Shown here: piece by piece, positions 11,329 through 22,556 of the stretch
How positions within the stretch are numbered: position 1 is the stretch's first letter
How the letters are laid out: the number at the start of each line of letters is the position of its first letter
Source of the DNA: Hydrangea macrophylla
Lineage: Eukaryota; Streptophyta; Magnoliopsida; Cornales; Hydrangeaceae
Direction of reading: 5' to 3'
NCBI GenBank assembly: GCA_033977485.1
Contig: CM066993.1
Location: 65,512,864 to 65,576,863, forward strand
Length of the DNA: 64,000 nucleotides
Position numbers and translations under genes: made by a program
The notes under the pieces: generated by a model
Database searches by the model: none
Told to the model about the DNA's origin: nothing
The model's input: the letters and a program-made list of their open reading frames with translations, nothing else

Positions 11329-12771
11329 ATGTCCGATAGTTCCGTCTACGGAATTTTTGGAAATCCTCTATATTCATCAAATTCTTCCAGTTCTAGTAAC
11401 CCTGTCACCACTCCAACTGAATCAATGGATGACGATCAGAGTGAACATGGTGAAAATGTTATGGTACCAGTTGATGATTCACTGCGACCGTTGTGCGATC
11501 TCATGCAACCAGAACACGCACCTACTCCTTCTTGCATTCTCATTCCCCCACATGCTGGCGAATTTTAATTTTGCAATGGGATGATTCAACTCCTTCCAAC
11601 ATTTCATGGGATGGAAAGCGAGAACGAATATCTACACGTCAAGGATTTCGAGGATGTTTGTAAAACATTCTCCCAAACTTGTCCTGTAGATGTGACACGC
11701 TTAATGTTATTTCCCTTCACCTTGAAGGATAAAGCAAAGGCGTGGTTACTCACCCTGAAACCGAATTCAATCTTCATATGGCATGCGATGAACACTGCAT
11801 TTTTGAAGAAATTCTTTCCACCTCGCATGACCACAGAGCTAAAACGCCAAATTAGTTCATACAAGCAGAGGAGCAATGAAACTTTCACCCAAACTTGGGA
11901 GCGTTTCAAAGATTTGCTTCTATCATGTCCCCACCACGGATATGAGAAATGGCGTACCATCAGTCACTTCTATGAAGGACTGAATGGTGAAACAAAAAAG
12001 TTGGTCGAAACTATGAGCTCTGGACCATTCCTTCAAAAGAACACCGAAGAGGCTGAAGCTCATTTCGAGTGGTTAGCTGAACATGCTCATGAATGGTCTA
12101 ACTCTGAAGATACACCTCGAACTCAAATATCGAGTGTGGAAAATAAGAGTTTGTACCAATTGAAAAGTGAAGATCATCTGATGAACAAGTACGAAGAACT
12201 GGCGAAGAAGGTAGAAGAACTAGGGATGCGAGGAGAGAGCTCGAGGCAGGTAATGCCTGAGGAACCATGCGGCACATGCAACATGTTGGGACATACAACT
12301 CAATACTGTCCCAAGGTGCCGTATTTTCAAGAGTAGGCCCCTATGGAGATGAATGCCATGCACGGTTTTCGAGGGGCGGGGAATTCCAACAATAACTTTC
12401 AAAGTAACAATAGATGGAATCACCCCAGTTTTGATTGGAGAAATAATGCTGGGACCCAAAATCAATATCAACAGCAGCCCTACAACAATCAATATCAAGG
12501 GCAAAACAATAGGCCGTCTCATCATTACAATCAAAACAGAACCAATAACTACAACCAAGCTCAATCATCCAATGCACCACAGACCAATACCTATGTGCCA
12601 CCACACAAGAAGGTACAAGAGGAAGAACCACTTGCTAATGCCAATCTAACGCAGCAACTTATACAGATGATGAGTAGAATGTCTGCCACATTAGAAAGGA
12701 TAGATGCACGGCAAGAGGGTTCAGGAGGAACATTCCCTGCCCAACCACTTCCGAACCCCCAAGGGACATAA
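11329..12771 (+). pseudogene. Element C gag
   Basis: One frame from the ATG at 11329 to 12771, broken by TAA at 11566 and TAG at 12334. The N-terminus is low-complexity Ser/Asp-rich. The retrotransposon Gag domain starts near 11581 (IQLLPTFHGMESENEYLHVK, DKAKAWLLTLKPNSI, FFPPRMTTELKRQI), a pattern typical of Athila Gag. A Cys/His segment CGTCNMLGHTTQYC at about 12268-12309 is the zinc knuckle. An Asn/Gln-rich stretch follows (12390-12580). At about 12765 the reading continues in the +1 frame (next entry), a one-base frameshift. Gag would form the particle shell. Confidence 0.9.
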
Positions 12772-13680
12772 CAATGGTCCTAACAATCAAGAACATGCTA
12801 AAGACGTGACTACGCTGAGAAGTGGAAAAATTATAGAGAAAAGCATGCCTCTGTCTACACCCGAAGTGTATAAAGAGGAGGAAGTGGTGGAAAACGAGCT
12901 TGAGCAACCATCTACTCAAGAGGAGGAACCGTCTACTAATGACGAGGTAATAAAGGCAAACATTGAAGCTCCTAGAGTAGAGGAAGAAGTTGAGCGAAGG
13001 CCTGGAAAGGAGTCTGTGAAGGATGAACCACCAAAATACCCTTTTCCTGCACCTTATCCTCAATGGTTGAAGAAACCCAAGAATGAGACAAAAAATCAGG
13101 AGTTTCTGGAATTGTTTAAACAAGTCAAGATTAACCTTCCACTCCTAGATGCTATCAAGCAATTGCCGGCCTATGCGAAGTATCTCAAAGATCTATGCAC
13201 GGTCAAGAGGAGGCAAAACGTGAAGAAACATGCTTATGTCGCGTGCCAAGTAAGTGCGATCATTCAAAATGAGTTGCCTCCAAAACTCAAAGACCCCGGT
13301 ACACCTACTGTCTCATGTAGAATTGGGAATCAAAGGATAGATAACGCACTCCTCGATCTAGGAGCAAGCGTGAATTTGCTGCCATATTCAGTCTATAAAC
13401 AGCTAGGGTTGGGTGAACTCAAACCCACCCGAGTCGCTTTGCAATTGGCAGACAGATCTGTGAAGTACCCTAGAGGGGTGTTAGAGGACGTCCTTGTCCA
13501 AATAGACACTTTTGTCTTTCTGGTTGATTTCGTGATATTGGACACATAACCTGTGTCTAATCTTGGTGCACACATCCCGGTTATATTTGGACGTCCATTC
13601 CTCAACACTATTGATGCCACGATCAAGATTAGAAGTGGTATCATGACTATAGTATTCGGGAACATGACATTGAATGTCAA
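12704..13680 (+). pseudogene. Element C gag C-terminus and protease
   Basis: This frame takes over from gag at about 12765 (HAKDVTTLRSGK, a motif common before the Athila protease). It runs through an acidic linker (12850-13030) and YPFPAPYPQWLKK, then the aspartic protease with active site DLGASVNLLP (DLGAS at 13355-13369; the Leu form is normal for Athila). TAA at 13547 interrupts FVILDT*PVSN, where intact relatives have Glu. The frame remains readable (IPVIFGRPFL) to about 13683, where a further frameshift leads into pol. Protease would cleave the Gag-Pol polyprotein. Confidence 0.88.
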
Positions 13681-16600
13681 AATTTTTTCTAATCCCCGAC
13701 CCGAAAGAATACGATGATGAGGAAGAAATTCATTACATTGACACGGTCATTGAAGATGAAGTTGACTTGGTCGACTACAAAGATCCTTTGGAAGTTGTGA
13801 TGACTCAATTTGGCGATATCTATCAGCCTGCAGAGTCAACTCCATTGGATGCTGACCTGAATCAGACGTGTCTTATGATGGATACGATAGAGGAGGAAAG
13901 AGCAGAATGCATGTGGGTAATGCCATATGAACAATTGCCTCCTAAAACTAAGTTGGCAATGCCTTCTAGTTTTCAGTTTCCGGAGTTAGAATTAAAGGAG
14001 CTACCCAAAGAGCTAAAATACGCATTCCTAGGGACTGGAAAAACTTATCCTGTGATCATTTCATCTGCTTTAACTCGTGAACATGAAGGTAAGCTAGTGC
14101 AAATACTGACCAAGCATAAGGATGCTATGGGATGGACGATTGCTGATCTCAAAGGCATAAGCCCATCCATATGCACTCATAAGATATATCTGGAGGAAGA
14201 CGCCAGACCCTCAAGGCAAATGCAAAGGCGTCTGAATCCCAACATGCAAGAAGTAATTAAAAAGGAAGTGCTCAAACTACTTGATGTTGGGATGATTTAT
14301 CCGATATCTGATAGTCCTTTGGTTAGTCCAACCCAAGTGGTTCCAAAGAAAGCAGGCATAACGGTCATTCCGAACAAAGATGGTGAATTGGTACCAACAC
14401 GTGTCTCCACTGGATGGAGGATGTGTATTGACTACAGAAAGTTGAATACTGTGACCCGAAAAGACCATTTTCCTTTGCCATTCATGGATCAAATGCTAGA
14501 ACGTGTGGCAGGTCACAAGTATTACTGCTTTTTGGATGGCTATAGTGGATATAACCAAATTGAAATTAATCCTGAAGATCAGGAGAAAACCACATTCACT
14601 TGTCCATTTGGTACATTTGCCTACCGTCGAATGCCGTTTGGCTTATGTAATGCACCGGCTACCTTTCAGCGGTGCATGCTAAGCATATTCAGTGACATGG
14701 TCGAAAACATCCTTGAAGTCTTCATGGATGATTTTTCAGTGTTTGGCCATAGCTTTGAAGATTGCCTCAACAATCTCGAGCAGGTATTAATGCGATGCGA
14801 GGATAAACACCTAGTTTTGAATTGGGAAAAGTCTCACTTTATGGTGACCAAGGGAATAGTCCTCGACCATATAATCTCCGATGAAGGAATCCAAGTGGAT
14901 AAGGCAAAAATAGACATAATCTCAAATCTACCTATCCCCCGTACAGTGAGAGACATCCGTTCATTCTTGGGGCATGCAGGATTTTATCGTCGGTTTATCC
15001 AGAACTTCAGTGCAATCTCTCGACCTCTTTGTCAACTTCTTGTCAAAGATGCACCATTCGAGTGGTCAGAGAGTTGCCAAAAGTCCTTCGAGGATCTAAA
15101 AGAGCTCCTCACCTCCGCACCTATAATACAGGCACCCGACTGGAGTTTGCCTTTCGAATTAATGTGCGATGCTAGTGATTACGCCATTGGCGCGGTCCTA
15201 GGCCAGAGAAAGGATAAAAAGCCATACGTGTTATACTATGCCAGCCGAACTTTGAATGAGGCTCAAATGAATTATACAACTACTGAAAATGAGCTACTGG
15301 TTGTAGTATTCGCTTTGGATAAGTTTAGGTCTTACCTGATAGGGTCACCAATCGTCTGTTTTACAGATCACTCGGCCCTCAAGTATCTGCTGTCGAAGAA
15401 AGACGCTAAACAACGGCTCATTCGATGGATACTCTTACTCCAAGAGTTTGATCTAACAATCAAAGATAAGAAATGAGTAGAGAATGTGGTTGCGGACCAT
15501 TTGTCACGGTTGACTTTTGCCGACAATACTGAATCCCAATCCATTAAGGATGAGTTCCCGGACGAACATCTACTAGCAGTAAGTGGTCTGCCTTGGTATA
15601 CTGATATTGTGAACTACCTTGTCACGGGAAAAACACCGAATCATTGGTCAAACCAAGACAGAAAACGGTTCCTCTCGTTCGCGCGTCATTTCTTCTTTGA
15701 TGACCCGTATCTTTTCAAGTATTGTGCTGATCAGGTCATCAGGCGCTGCGTTCCCAATGAGGATATAACCGTAATTTTAGCATCATGCCATTCTGAGGCA
15801 TGCGATGGCCACTTCGCGTCACAGAAGACCGCACAAAAAGTTCTACAAAGAGGTTTTTACTGGCCCACAATTTTCAAAGATGCATATTCCTTTTGCAAGA
15901 CATGCCAACGCTGTCAAAAGCTTGGAACTATTTCTAAAAGGAATTCTATGCCTTTAACCCCTATCATCACAATTGAGATATTTGATTGTTGGGGCATAGA
16001 TTTTATGGGCCCATTTTCCAAGTCCAATAACTATGAATACATACTCCTTGCTGTAGAGTATGTGTCAAAATGGGTTGAAGCGATACCAACGAGAGGCAAT
16101 GACCACAGAACGGTCTTGTCCTTTCTACGAGAGCATATCTTGTCTCATTTTGGAACTCCGAAAGCTTTACTAAGTGACCAAGGCAAGCATTTCTGCAATA
16201 GGCCTTTGGAGTCACTTCTCAAGAAATACGGAGTCCACCATAAAATCGCTCTTGCCTATCATCCACAGTCGAATGGGCAAGCGGAATTGGCTAACCAAGA
16301 AATCAAGCATATTCTCGAAAAGATGGTTAGCTCCAACCGAAAAGACTGGGCATACAAGCTGACCGACGCTTTATGGGCATACCGTACTGCTTACAAGACG
16401 AATCTAGGTATGTCCCCGTATAGATTGGTTTACGGGAAAGCTTGCCACCTCCCTGTTGAAATTGAACATAAAGCTTACTGGGCGACACGCTCATTGAACT
16501 TTGATATTCAAGAAGGAGGTCAGTTACGCAAGCTCTAACTTGCAGAGCTAGAAGAAAAATGACGAGATGCGTATGACTCTGCAAGGTTGCATAAGGAAAG

Positions 16601-16889
16601 GTTGAAGGCTCGCCATGATCGTACGATCTTTCGTAAATCATTTGAGCTGGGGCAGAAAGTTTTGCTGTATGACTCTCGCCTCCACCTTTTCCCAGGAAAG
16701 CTCCGTTCCCGTTGGACAGGCCCGTTCATTGTAAAAACTGTCTTTCCATACAGGGCGGTTGAGCTCGTCAATCCAAAGAACGATGATTGTTTCAAGGTCA
16801 ATGGCCAAAGGTTGAAACCGTTCTTGGAGAACTTCCAAACTGAAGTTGAGCACATCCAGCTGGATGAGCCCAACTATTCTTTCACTTAA
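13674..16889 (+). pseudogene. Element C pol: RT, RNase H, integrase
   Basis: One frame of about 1070 codons with three stops (TGA 15474, TAA 16536, TGA 16560). RT spans roughly 14150-14930: [49 protein letters not shown] and the catalytic FMDD at 14721-14732. RNase H starts near 15120 ([33 protein letters not shown]) and the first stop falls just after it ([15 protein letters not shown]). Integrase has its zinc finger near 15785-15925 ([21 protein letters not shown]), then [15 protein letters not shown] and [13 protein letters not shown] carrying the D,D,E residues. The C-terminus (GQKVLLYDSRL...KLRSRWTGPF) is complete. It belongs to the Athila group of gypsy elements. Confidence 0.93.
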
Positions 16890-17043
16890 AATCCAAAGGG
16901 GAGTTCTATATTGTTGTTGTATTCTTTATCTTTCCCTGCATTTTAGTTTCTCTCTTTTGTTTTTAAGTCTTTGTTCGTTCTTTTGTGTTTGTGATCTTGT
17001 TCTAATCAGCTATACCTTAAACCACTCTATTGCAGGTGCATAG

Positions 17044-17622
17044 ATGCGAGGTGATGATGTTCATTCTATCGGTTCATGGGCTGATTCAGAATGTCATTGT
17101 GGCACCTGGACTGAGGGTGAACTCACACCCTGCCCCTTGCTTCATCAAGACCCTGAAGCTCACTCTCTCATTGATGCTGCTCAAGGGTACATTCCATACC
17201 CACCGGCCCTCCTTGACATCAATCCATATGAAAATATGGGATTTCATGATGACGATGATGTGGATGAGGAAGAAGACCTGTACATGGGGAGAATGGTGGA
17301 TGATGCACTCATGGCACAATGGGAAAATGATGATATGTGGGAGCCATGGGAAGATCATGACCTTCAGGATGTTGTCCCAGAACGTCACACTGTAGTGTTT
17401 ATTTTTGTTGACGACTTCCTTATTCCCGAGTTGGTCCCATATCGATATGTGTACCTAAGCTTTCTGCTATTTAGGCTCCAATGCCCCTTACCAGCTAGTG
17501 CATTTTGGGAGTCTATGCCAATAGTGAGGTTGGAACTTAATCACATTTTCTTTGTATTTTGTTTCTGTTCCTTGTTTTTCTTTTCGTGTTTAATCCTTGT
17601 TTCGTGTGTTCCGTTGTCTTAA
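17044..17622 (+). CDS. Small acidic ORF after pol in element C (unknown)
   Basis: 192 codons from ATG at 17044, just 8 bp after a pyrimidine-rich CTATTGCAG. The first 120 residues are acidic (FHDDDDVDEEEDLYMG) with CxC near the N-terminus (ECHCGTW). The last 70 residues are hydrophobic and overlap a T-rich stretch, so the true coding part may end earlier or be spliced at a donor I cannot fix. No family recognised. It lies in the Athila post-pol region, where element-specific ORFs are usual. It could also be non-coding. Confidence 0.35.
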   Translation: MRGDDVHSIGSWADSECHCGTWTEGELTPCPLLHQDPEAHSLIDAAQGYIPYPPALLDINPYENMGFHDDDDVDEEEDLYMGRMVDDALMAQWENDDMWEPWEDHDLQDVVPERHTVVFIFVDDFLIPELVPYRYVYLSFLLFRLQCPLPASAFWESMPIVRLELNHIFFVFCFCSLFFFSCLILVSCVPLS

Positions 17623-17675
17623 TATCGGTTTGTTTGTCTTTTGTTTTTTTTCTTTCCTTTGTCAGGATTGTCACT

Positions 17676-17990
17676 ATGAATCCACCGTTCCCGCCACTTT
17701 ACCTTCCACATCAACTGGTTCATGGTTTTGGGCCCTACATAAGGCCCCCACACACTCCGCCGCAAGAGGATAGTCCGTTACGTAGTTACACTCCTTTATC
17801 CTTGTCTCCATCCGGATCACCTCTTGCATGGGCTTTCAATCCTTTAGAGACGCCAGACCTGCTCGATGATATCCTTGCTGCTTTCCGACTGTTCTGGGAA
17901 AGGGAATCATCGAGTTTGGACTCCACTTTTGAAAATTCGGCGGATCATGAAGCGATTGTGGAAGAGGAAATCTTCATGCTCGAAGAATAG
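17676..17990 (+). CDS. Small Pro-rich ORF after pol in element C (unknown)
   Basis: About 104 residues from ATG 17676 (MNPPFPPLYLPHQLVHG), Pro/Ser-rich, ending in an acidic tail (HEAIVEEEIFMLEE). The ATG follows TTTCCTTTGTCAG by 10 bp, resembling a splice acceptor after a long T-rich tract. The frame also extends upstream through that tract, but without an ATG. Function unknown. The start MNPPF is similar to the env-position ORF start MNPIMG, so it may be a partial relative or a shared 5' exon design. Confidence 0.35.
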   Translation: MNPPFPPLYLPHQLVHGFGPYIRPPHTPPQEDSPLRSYTPLSLSPSGSPLAWAFNPLETPDLLDDILAAFRLFWERESSSLDSTFENSADHEAIVEEEIFMLEE

Positions 17991-18316
17991 TGCCGCATTT
18001 CAGTTGTTTCCATTCATTTCATCTTTCATTTATCAATTGGAATTTAATCCTTGGCAGAATTTTATTGGTTTTAGTTTTATTTCGGTTTTCTTTAGTTGAA
18101 TAAGGTTTTAAATACCAGTTGGGGGCAATATTGTTGCAATATGGATGCTATTAAAAGGATTTATTTATATCAAATTGCAATTTTCTATTTTGAGAATGAG
18201 TTTAGCTTACATGTTTTGTCACATGCACTGTTTTTCAATATTCTGGTTGTCCAGAACATTGTTGGCTTGTTGGGGGTGCTAAATTTCTTAATTCAGAGTT
18301 ATTATAAAATTTGGGT

Positions 18317-18505
18317 GTTCGATCGATCAAACTCATCTCGATCGATCGACTGTATCAGATCTTCGAGCGCTTGATGAGTATTCAATCGATTGAACTTTCG
18401 ATCGATCGACCTTACTCGATCGATCGAGACCTGTATTAAAACGAGGCGTCGTGCTGAAGTTTTGTAAAATCTCATTTTCTCTAACACTCACTCAATCGAT
18501 CGAGA
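18317..18505. repeat. Internal palindrome cluster 1 of element C
   Basis: Five to seven TCGATCGATCGA-like palindromes (18319, 18338, 18382, 18400, 18416, 18493 and neighbours), the same motif as in the LTRs, inside the non-coding stretch between the post-pol ORFs. Some are degenerate (TTCAATCGATTGAA). Confidence 0.7.
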
Positions 18506-18767
18506 CCAGGGAGAGCATCCCACGAGATATCTCGTGATTCACGGAGCTTCGGGTTCCCCCGTTCATTAGTGGCACTGCGGGCAAGCATCACCTCGCGCGT
18601 CTCTCGAGGTGAGGCCCCACGTTATCCCTCGTTGTTCTTTTCTTTTCATTTGTGCATGGGGGTGCCCCCCAGTGGTTATTTAGACCTTTTCTTTTAGTTT
18701 TGTCTTGTTTTGTGTATGTGAGGGCCCTTTCTGTTTCGAAAGTGGTTACCGTACATTCGCTGTGCTC

Positions 18768-18892
18768 GATCGATCGAGCTGGGTTCGATCGCTCGAACCC
18801 AGCCCTTTCTCAATCGATCGATAGAGTCTCGAGCGATCGAACTCTGTCCTTTCTCAATCGATCGAACATTGTTCGATCGGTCGAACACAAGC
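18768..18892. repeat. Internal palindrome cluster 2 of element C
   Basis: About six more GATCGATC-centred words just upstream of the env-position ORF, including GCTCGATCGATCGAGC, a perfect 16 bp palindrome, and TTCGATCGCTCGAA. They precede the long T-rich tract and AG at 18955-18956. Confidence 0.7.
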
Positions 18893-18965
18893 AGTTTCAG
18901 TTTCTTTTCTTTTCTTTCTTGTTTTGATTTCTTTTCTGTATTTCTTCTATTTTCAGGACCCCGCA

Positions 18966-20441
18966 ATGAACCCTATCATGGGATATCATAAGTCCAAACC
19001 TCTGGATCTCGCTATACCGGATCCCATACCTGACCACGGGTTTCGGAGCCCCGAGGAGCATGTTTGGTTCAACCGCTCTTTTCAGACGCGTAAGGTGATG
19101 CTCGAGCGGCCATTGGAGTCTGTATGGCTTGTCGCTCCATGGTTCCTAGCACGGATCAGAGACATGCCATTGTGGTACGACATGTTGATCCAGACCAAGA
19201 AAATCAATATCCACTGGGTTCGTGAAGCTTGCTCTTCCATGATTAAGGATCCCGCGGCCCCATTTACCTATCGATCATTCTTTCGCGGGCGCGAGATCGT
19301 TTTCAGTCCTGCCACAATCTCTGCAGCTTTGGGGGTTCCTGAGGTCCCTGACTGTTTCTATCCCTCATTACCAGGAGCCCCAGAGATCCCGCCGACCACC
19401 ATTATCCGTGAGCTCACAAGAGGTGTCGTTCAGTTCTGGAACGGCGCGTCCAATATTGAGGATAAGTTTTTGACTGAGAATTACCACCTCCTCCACCTTG
19501 CATTGGTCAACTGTATTCTGATGACGTCCTACCACGAGAAATTTGCGCCGTGGTATGCCCGTGCTCTGTACTCCATTGGGACAGGACATCGTGTCTGTTT
19601 GTCTCGCCTGTATATCGACTTCTTCGTTCAGCCTACGCGGTAAATTGCCGCCAAGCGCCATCTGAAGGGCGCTTGGCCTATACATAGGGTTATTGAGCGG
19701 GCCGGATTAGTCCCGTTGGCCACATATTCCATTCTTCAGGCCTCTAGTTGATTTGGTGAGACAGCGGCCCGCCGTTCTGATGCTCAGAAAAAGAGAAAAG
19801 CAAAAGGCAAGGCCAAGGTGGGGGAGAAGAGGAGACGTGGAGGCGGGACGGACACTGAGGGAGCTGCTTCTGGGACGCCCACTGAGGCTGAGGAGCATGA
19901 GTCTGAGGAGGAGGACGATCCAGTTCAGGAGGTAGCACGTTTTGAGCTGAGACAGAGATCTCAGGCTCCAGCCCAGGGAGAGTCTTCATCCGCACCTCCC
20001 CCGACTATTCACGATTTACTTTTGGAGGAGAGGGCAGCCCGGATGAGACTTGAGGGCAAGGTCGACCATATATCCGCCATGCTGACTACCTTGTTGGTCC
20101 AGCTAGGGTTTGACCCGATCATACCCCCATCTTCCACTCCATCTGCACCTCCACCACACACTACTGGCCCATCTTCCTCTGCACCTCCACCTACCACTAC
20201 TCACCCTTCTGCTGCGCCGACTAACACTGTACCATCCACATCCACAGTCTCACCACCACCTGCTGATCCTTCTGCCCCATCATCATCAGCGGCCCCACCT
20301 TCTGCGGAGCCCCCACTTCCACCACCTCCAGTTGTGACTGAGAGTGACTCGGCGACGGCTCATACTGTTACTGAGGGTGGAGTTGAGGATACTCCCGATG
20401 CGCCGATAGAGATATTATCCGATGTCGCAGAGGATGTGTAG
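18966..20441 (+). pseudogene. Athila-type ORF in env position of element C
   Basis: One frame of about 490 codons from ATG 18966 with stops at 19641 (TAA) and 19749 (TGA). The first 225 residues (WFNRSFQTRKVMLERPLES, WVREACSSMIKDPAAPFTY, RGREIVFSPATISAALGVP, HLALVNCILMT) resemble the plant Athila ORF-1 / putative plant transposon protein family. The rest is a basic patch (AQKKRKAKGKAKVGEKRRR), an acidic stretch, a short helical segment (IHDLLLEERAARMRLEG) and a long Pro/Ser/Thr-rich tail. I see no clear signal peptide or transmembrane anchor, so a true envelope role is not supported. The ATG sits 9 bp after TTCTATTTTCAG, a good splice-acceptor look-alike. Confidence 0.75.
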
Positions 20442-21620
20442 GTCTTGATTTTGAGAGTGTTTGGAGAGTTCTGTTGTATCTTTCTTATTTCTATCTCTCT
20501 GCTCTCTTCTTTTGGTTTTTTAGTTGTTGGACTGTTTGTGGATATTTGTAACTATTTGGTTTGGCTTGGTTGGTTTGGTTTGGTTTGGTTGTACTATCTT
20601 ATCACTGCTTTTAGTTTCTTTGTTTTATCTTTACAGTGATTGGTTATGTTACTATATATGGATCTTGTGCTTTATATTCCTGTTTCTTTTTCTTTTGATC
20701 CTGTCCACCTGGAGATTGTCTGTTTCTTTACAAATTGTTATGCGCGAGGTTTTTAAGTTGCCGTATCAGGTGATATCACTCTATCTATCTATTTGAAAAT
20801 CAACTTCTGAGGTCATGGCAATTTTCAGTTGGGGGTAGGATGTAGATAGACCATCACCTGTGCATATCTATACTTAGCAATTTGTATCACTCCATCTATT
20901 GCAAATCTCCATTCAAAAAAAAAAAATTGCAAATTTTTAACCAAGTTTTGGAACTAAATTGGTAGAAAAATTTTGAATTTTCTATCCTATTTAGCTGTTA
21001 TCAAGCAATGACATATTTATATTCATCTCATCCCATTATGACTTAAGTTCACGCGTTTTTCTAGCTTCACTAAGAGGGATGCATTTGTTAACCATTCTAG
21101 TATCCAAATCATTTGCACATGTTAAGAGCTATGCAGAAAACTGAAAATATAGTTAATATGACTTTTATGCTTCAAGGAATAACTAGTGGAAACTAACAAC
21201 CCTTAGTGAGCTTTTGAACCCAATCTTCAATTCTGAGGGAATTGTCACATTAATTCGAATTGTTTTTTTTCTTGAATATACTTTAAATTTGTTGGATAGT
21301 CTCAAAATTCTTCATTTAGGCTGTTTATTAGAGGAGAACGTTCAGGATTTACCAATTAAAACTCAATGAACACTGAAGTGCTAAAACTAAGAAGTTAAGA
21401 AAATGATTTAAGCCTTCGTTATTCATTCCTTATTTTTTTCTTTTGATATACCTGTATCAACATCCAAGAATCTCTTGACCCCACACTGATTAAATATCGC
21501 CAATATGAAAGCCTAACCTTTCGTCTGATACTTTAAACTCTATAAACTCGATTGCACGGCTGATGTGATTAAAATTGTTGAAGTATTTGACAAGAAGGGA
21601 GTAGTTGTGGGAAGCAGGTT

Positions 21621-21652
<32 letters not shown>

Positions 21653-22546
21653 AAAAAGAAAAAAGTAAAGAGAAATAAATATATATGAAAATAGAGGATG
21701 GTTGGAATGAAGAAGAAATAAATGCAATCAAATGCCAAGGATGTGCAATTTCTTACCCCTCTTATCTTTATCTCACTAAATAAAAGCCGAATTGTCTAAG
21801 CCTTAATGATTCTTGACGACGTAGTTTGAATATGAAAGTGTAAGTTGAGTTATCCACGGTATTTCGCTCCTCTAGTAAGTAGTATTCCTTTCATGAGACT
21901 AAAATACTCTAAATGTTCGTCCTTTATCGAGTTCGGTGTGAAACACTAGTAGCCAGAACATCACTCCTATTAAAGCTTTCACACCATGAGCGATCATTTC
22001 TAAACAAGTTTCTGTGAGATGTTCATTTTTGAGTGCAAACCAATGTGAGAATTGAGTTGAAACTACGCGTTCCAAGAGTATGATAGTCCAAACAATTCTA
22101 AATAAAGTTGGATGCATAGCTGTTGACCTCACACACACGGATACATGAATGTAACGCATATGTATATTTATCTTGGTGACACGAGGAACATGTGGATTTC
22201 TTCATGGTTTGTATGAGGTTGATATGTTATGTGGAGCTAAATTGATAGTTGAATGGGAAAGAATGTTTATAAGTTTTTCTATATCTTTTTTAGCTTAAAA
22301 TTTAGAATTTTGTGGGTAGATTCACTGCAAACCCTCACGAGACAACACTCATCCACTAGGGAAACCTAGGGGTTAACGGCTTGTTGCATTTGCTAAATGC
22401 AACCGCGATTCCTGCGAAAGTGAGTTAGGAAGTTCCTTTCATTTTACTAGATTAGTTGCTTTAGTCTTTTTTGTTATTTTAGTCGTTGTAGTATTAGTAA
22501 GCTTGTTTTATTTTCGCTTTATTGCTAGGGACTAGCAAATCGCTAG
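20442..22546 (+). other. Element C 3' non-coding region
   Basis: About 2.1 kb without a supported gene. It contains T-rich tracts (20450-20700), CAGTTGGGGG (20826-20835, like the PPT) and an A-rich run broken by G (about 21619-21675) that creates a spurious Phe/Ser-rich frame on the minus strand. Such long 3' regions are normal in Athila elements. Confidence 0.6.
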
Positions 22547-22556
22547 TTGGGGGTTG
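22547..22556 (+). other. Polypurine tract of element C
   Basis: TTGGGGGTTG directly abuts the 3' LTR start TGACAAGAGG. TTGGGGG is the usual Athila-type tract. Confidence 0.75.

Noticed and set aside
12220..13123. Minus-strand frames of 96-154 codons in element C gag
   Set aside because: Shadows of the Asn/Gln-rich and acidic Gag sequence on the plus strand.
21540..21731. Phe/Ser-rich frame on the minus strand in element C
   Set aside because: It is the complement of an A-rich run and low complexity.
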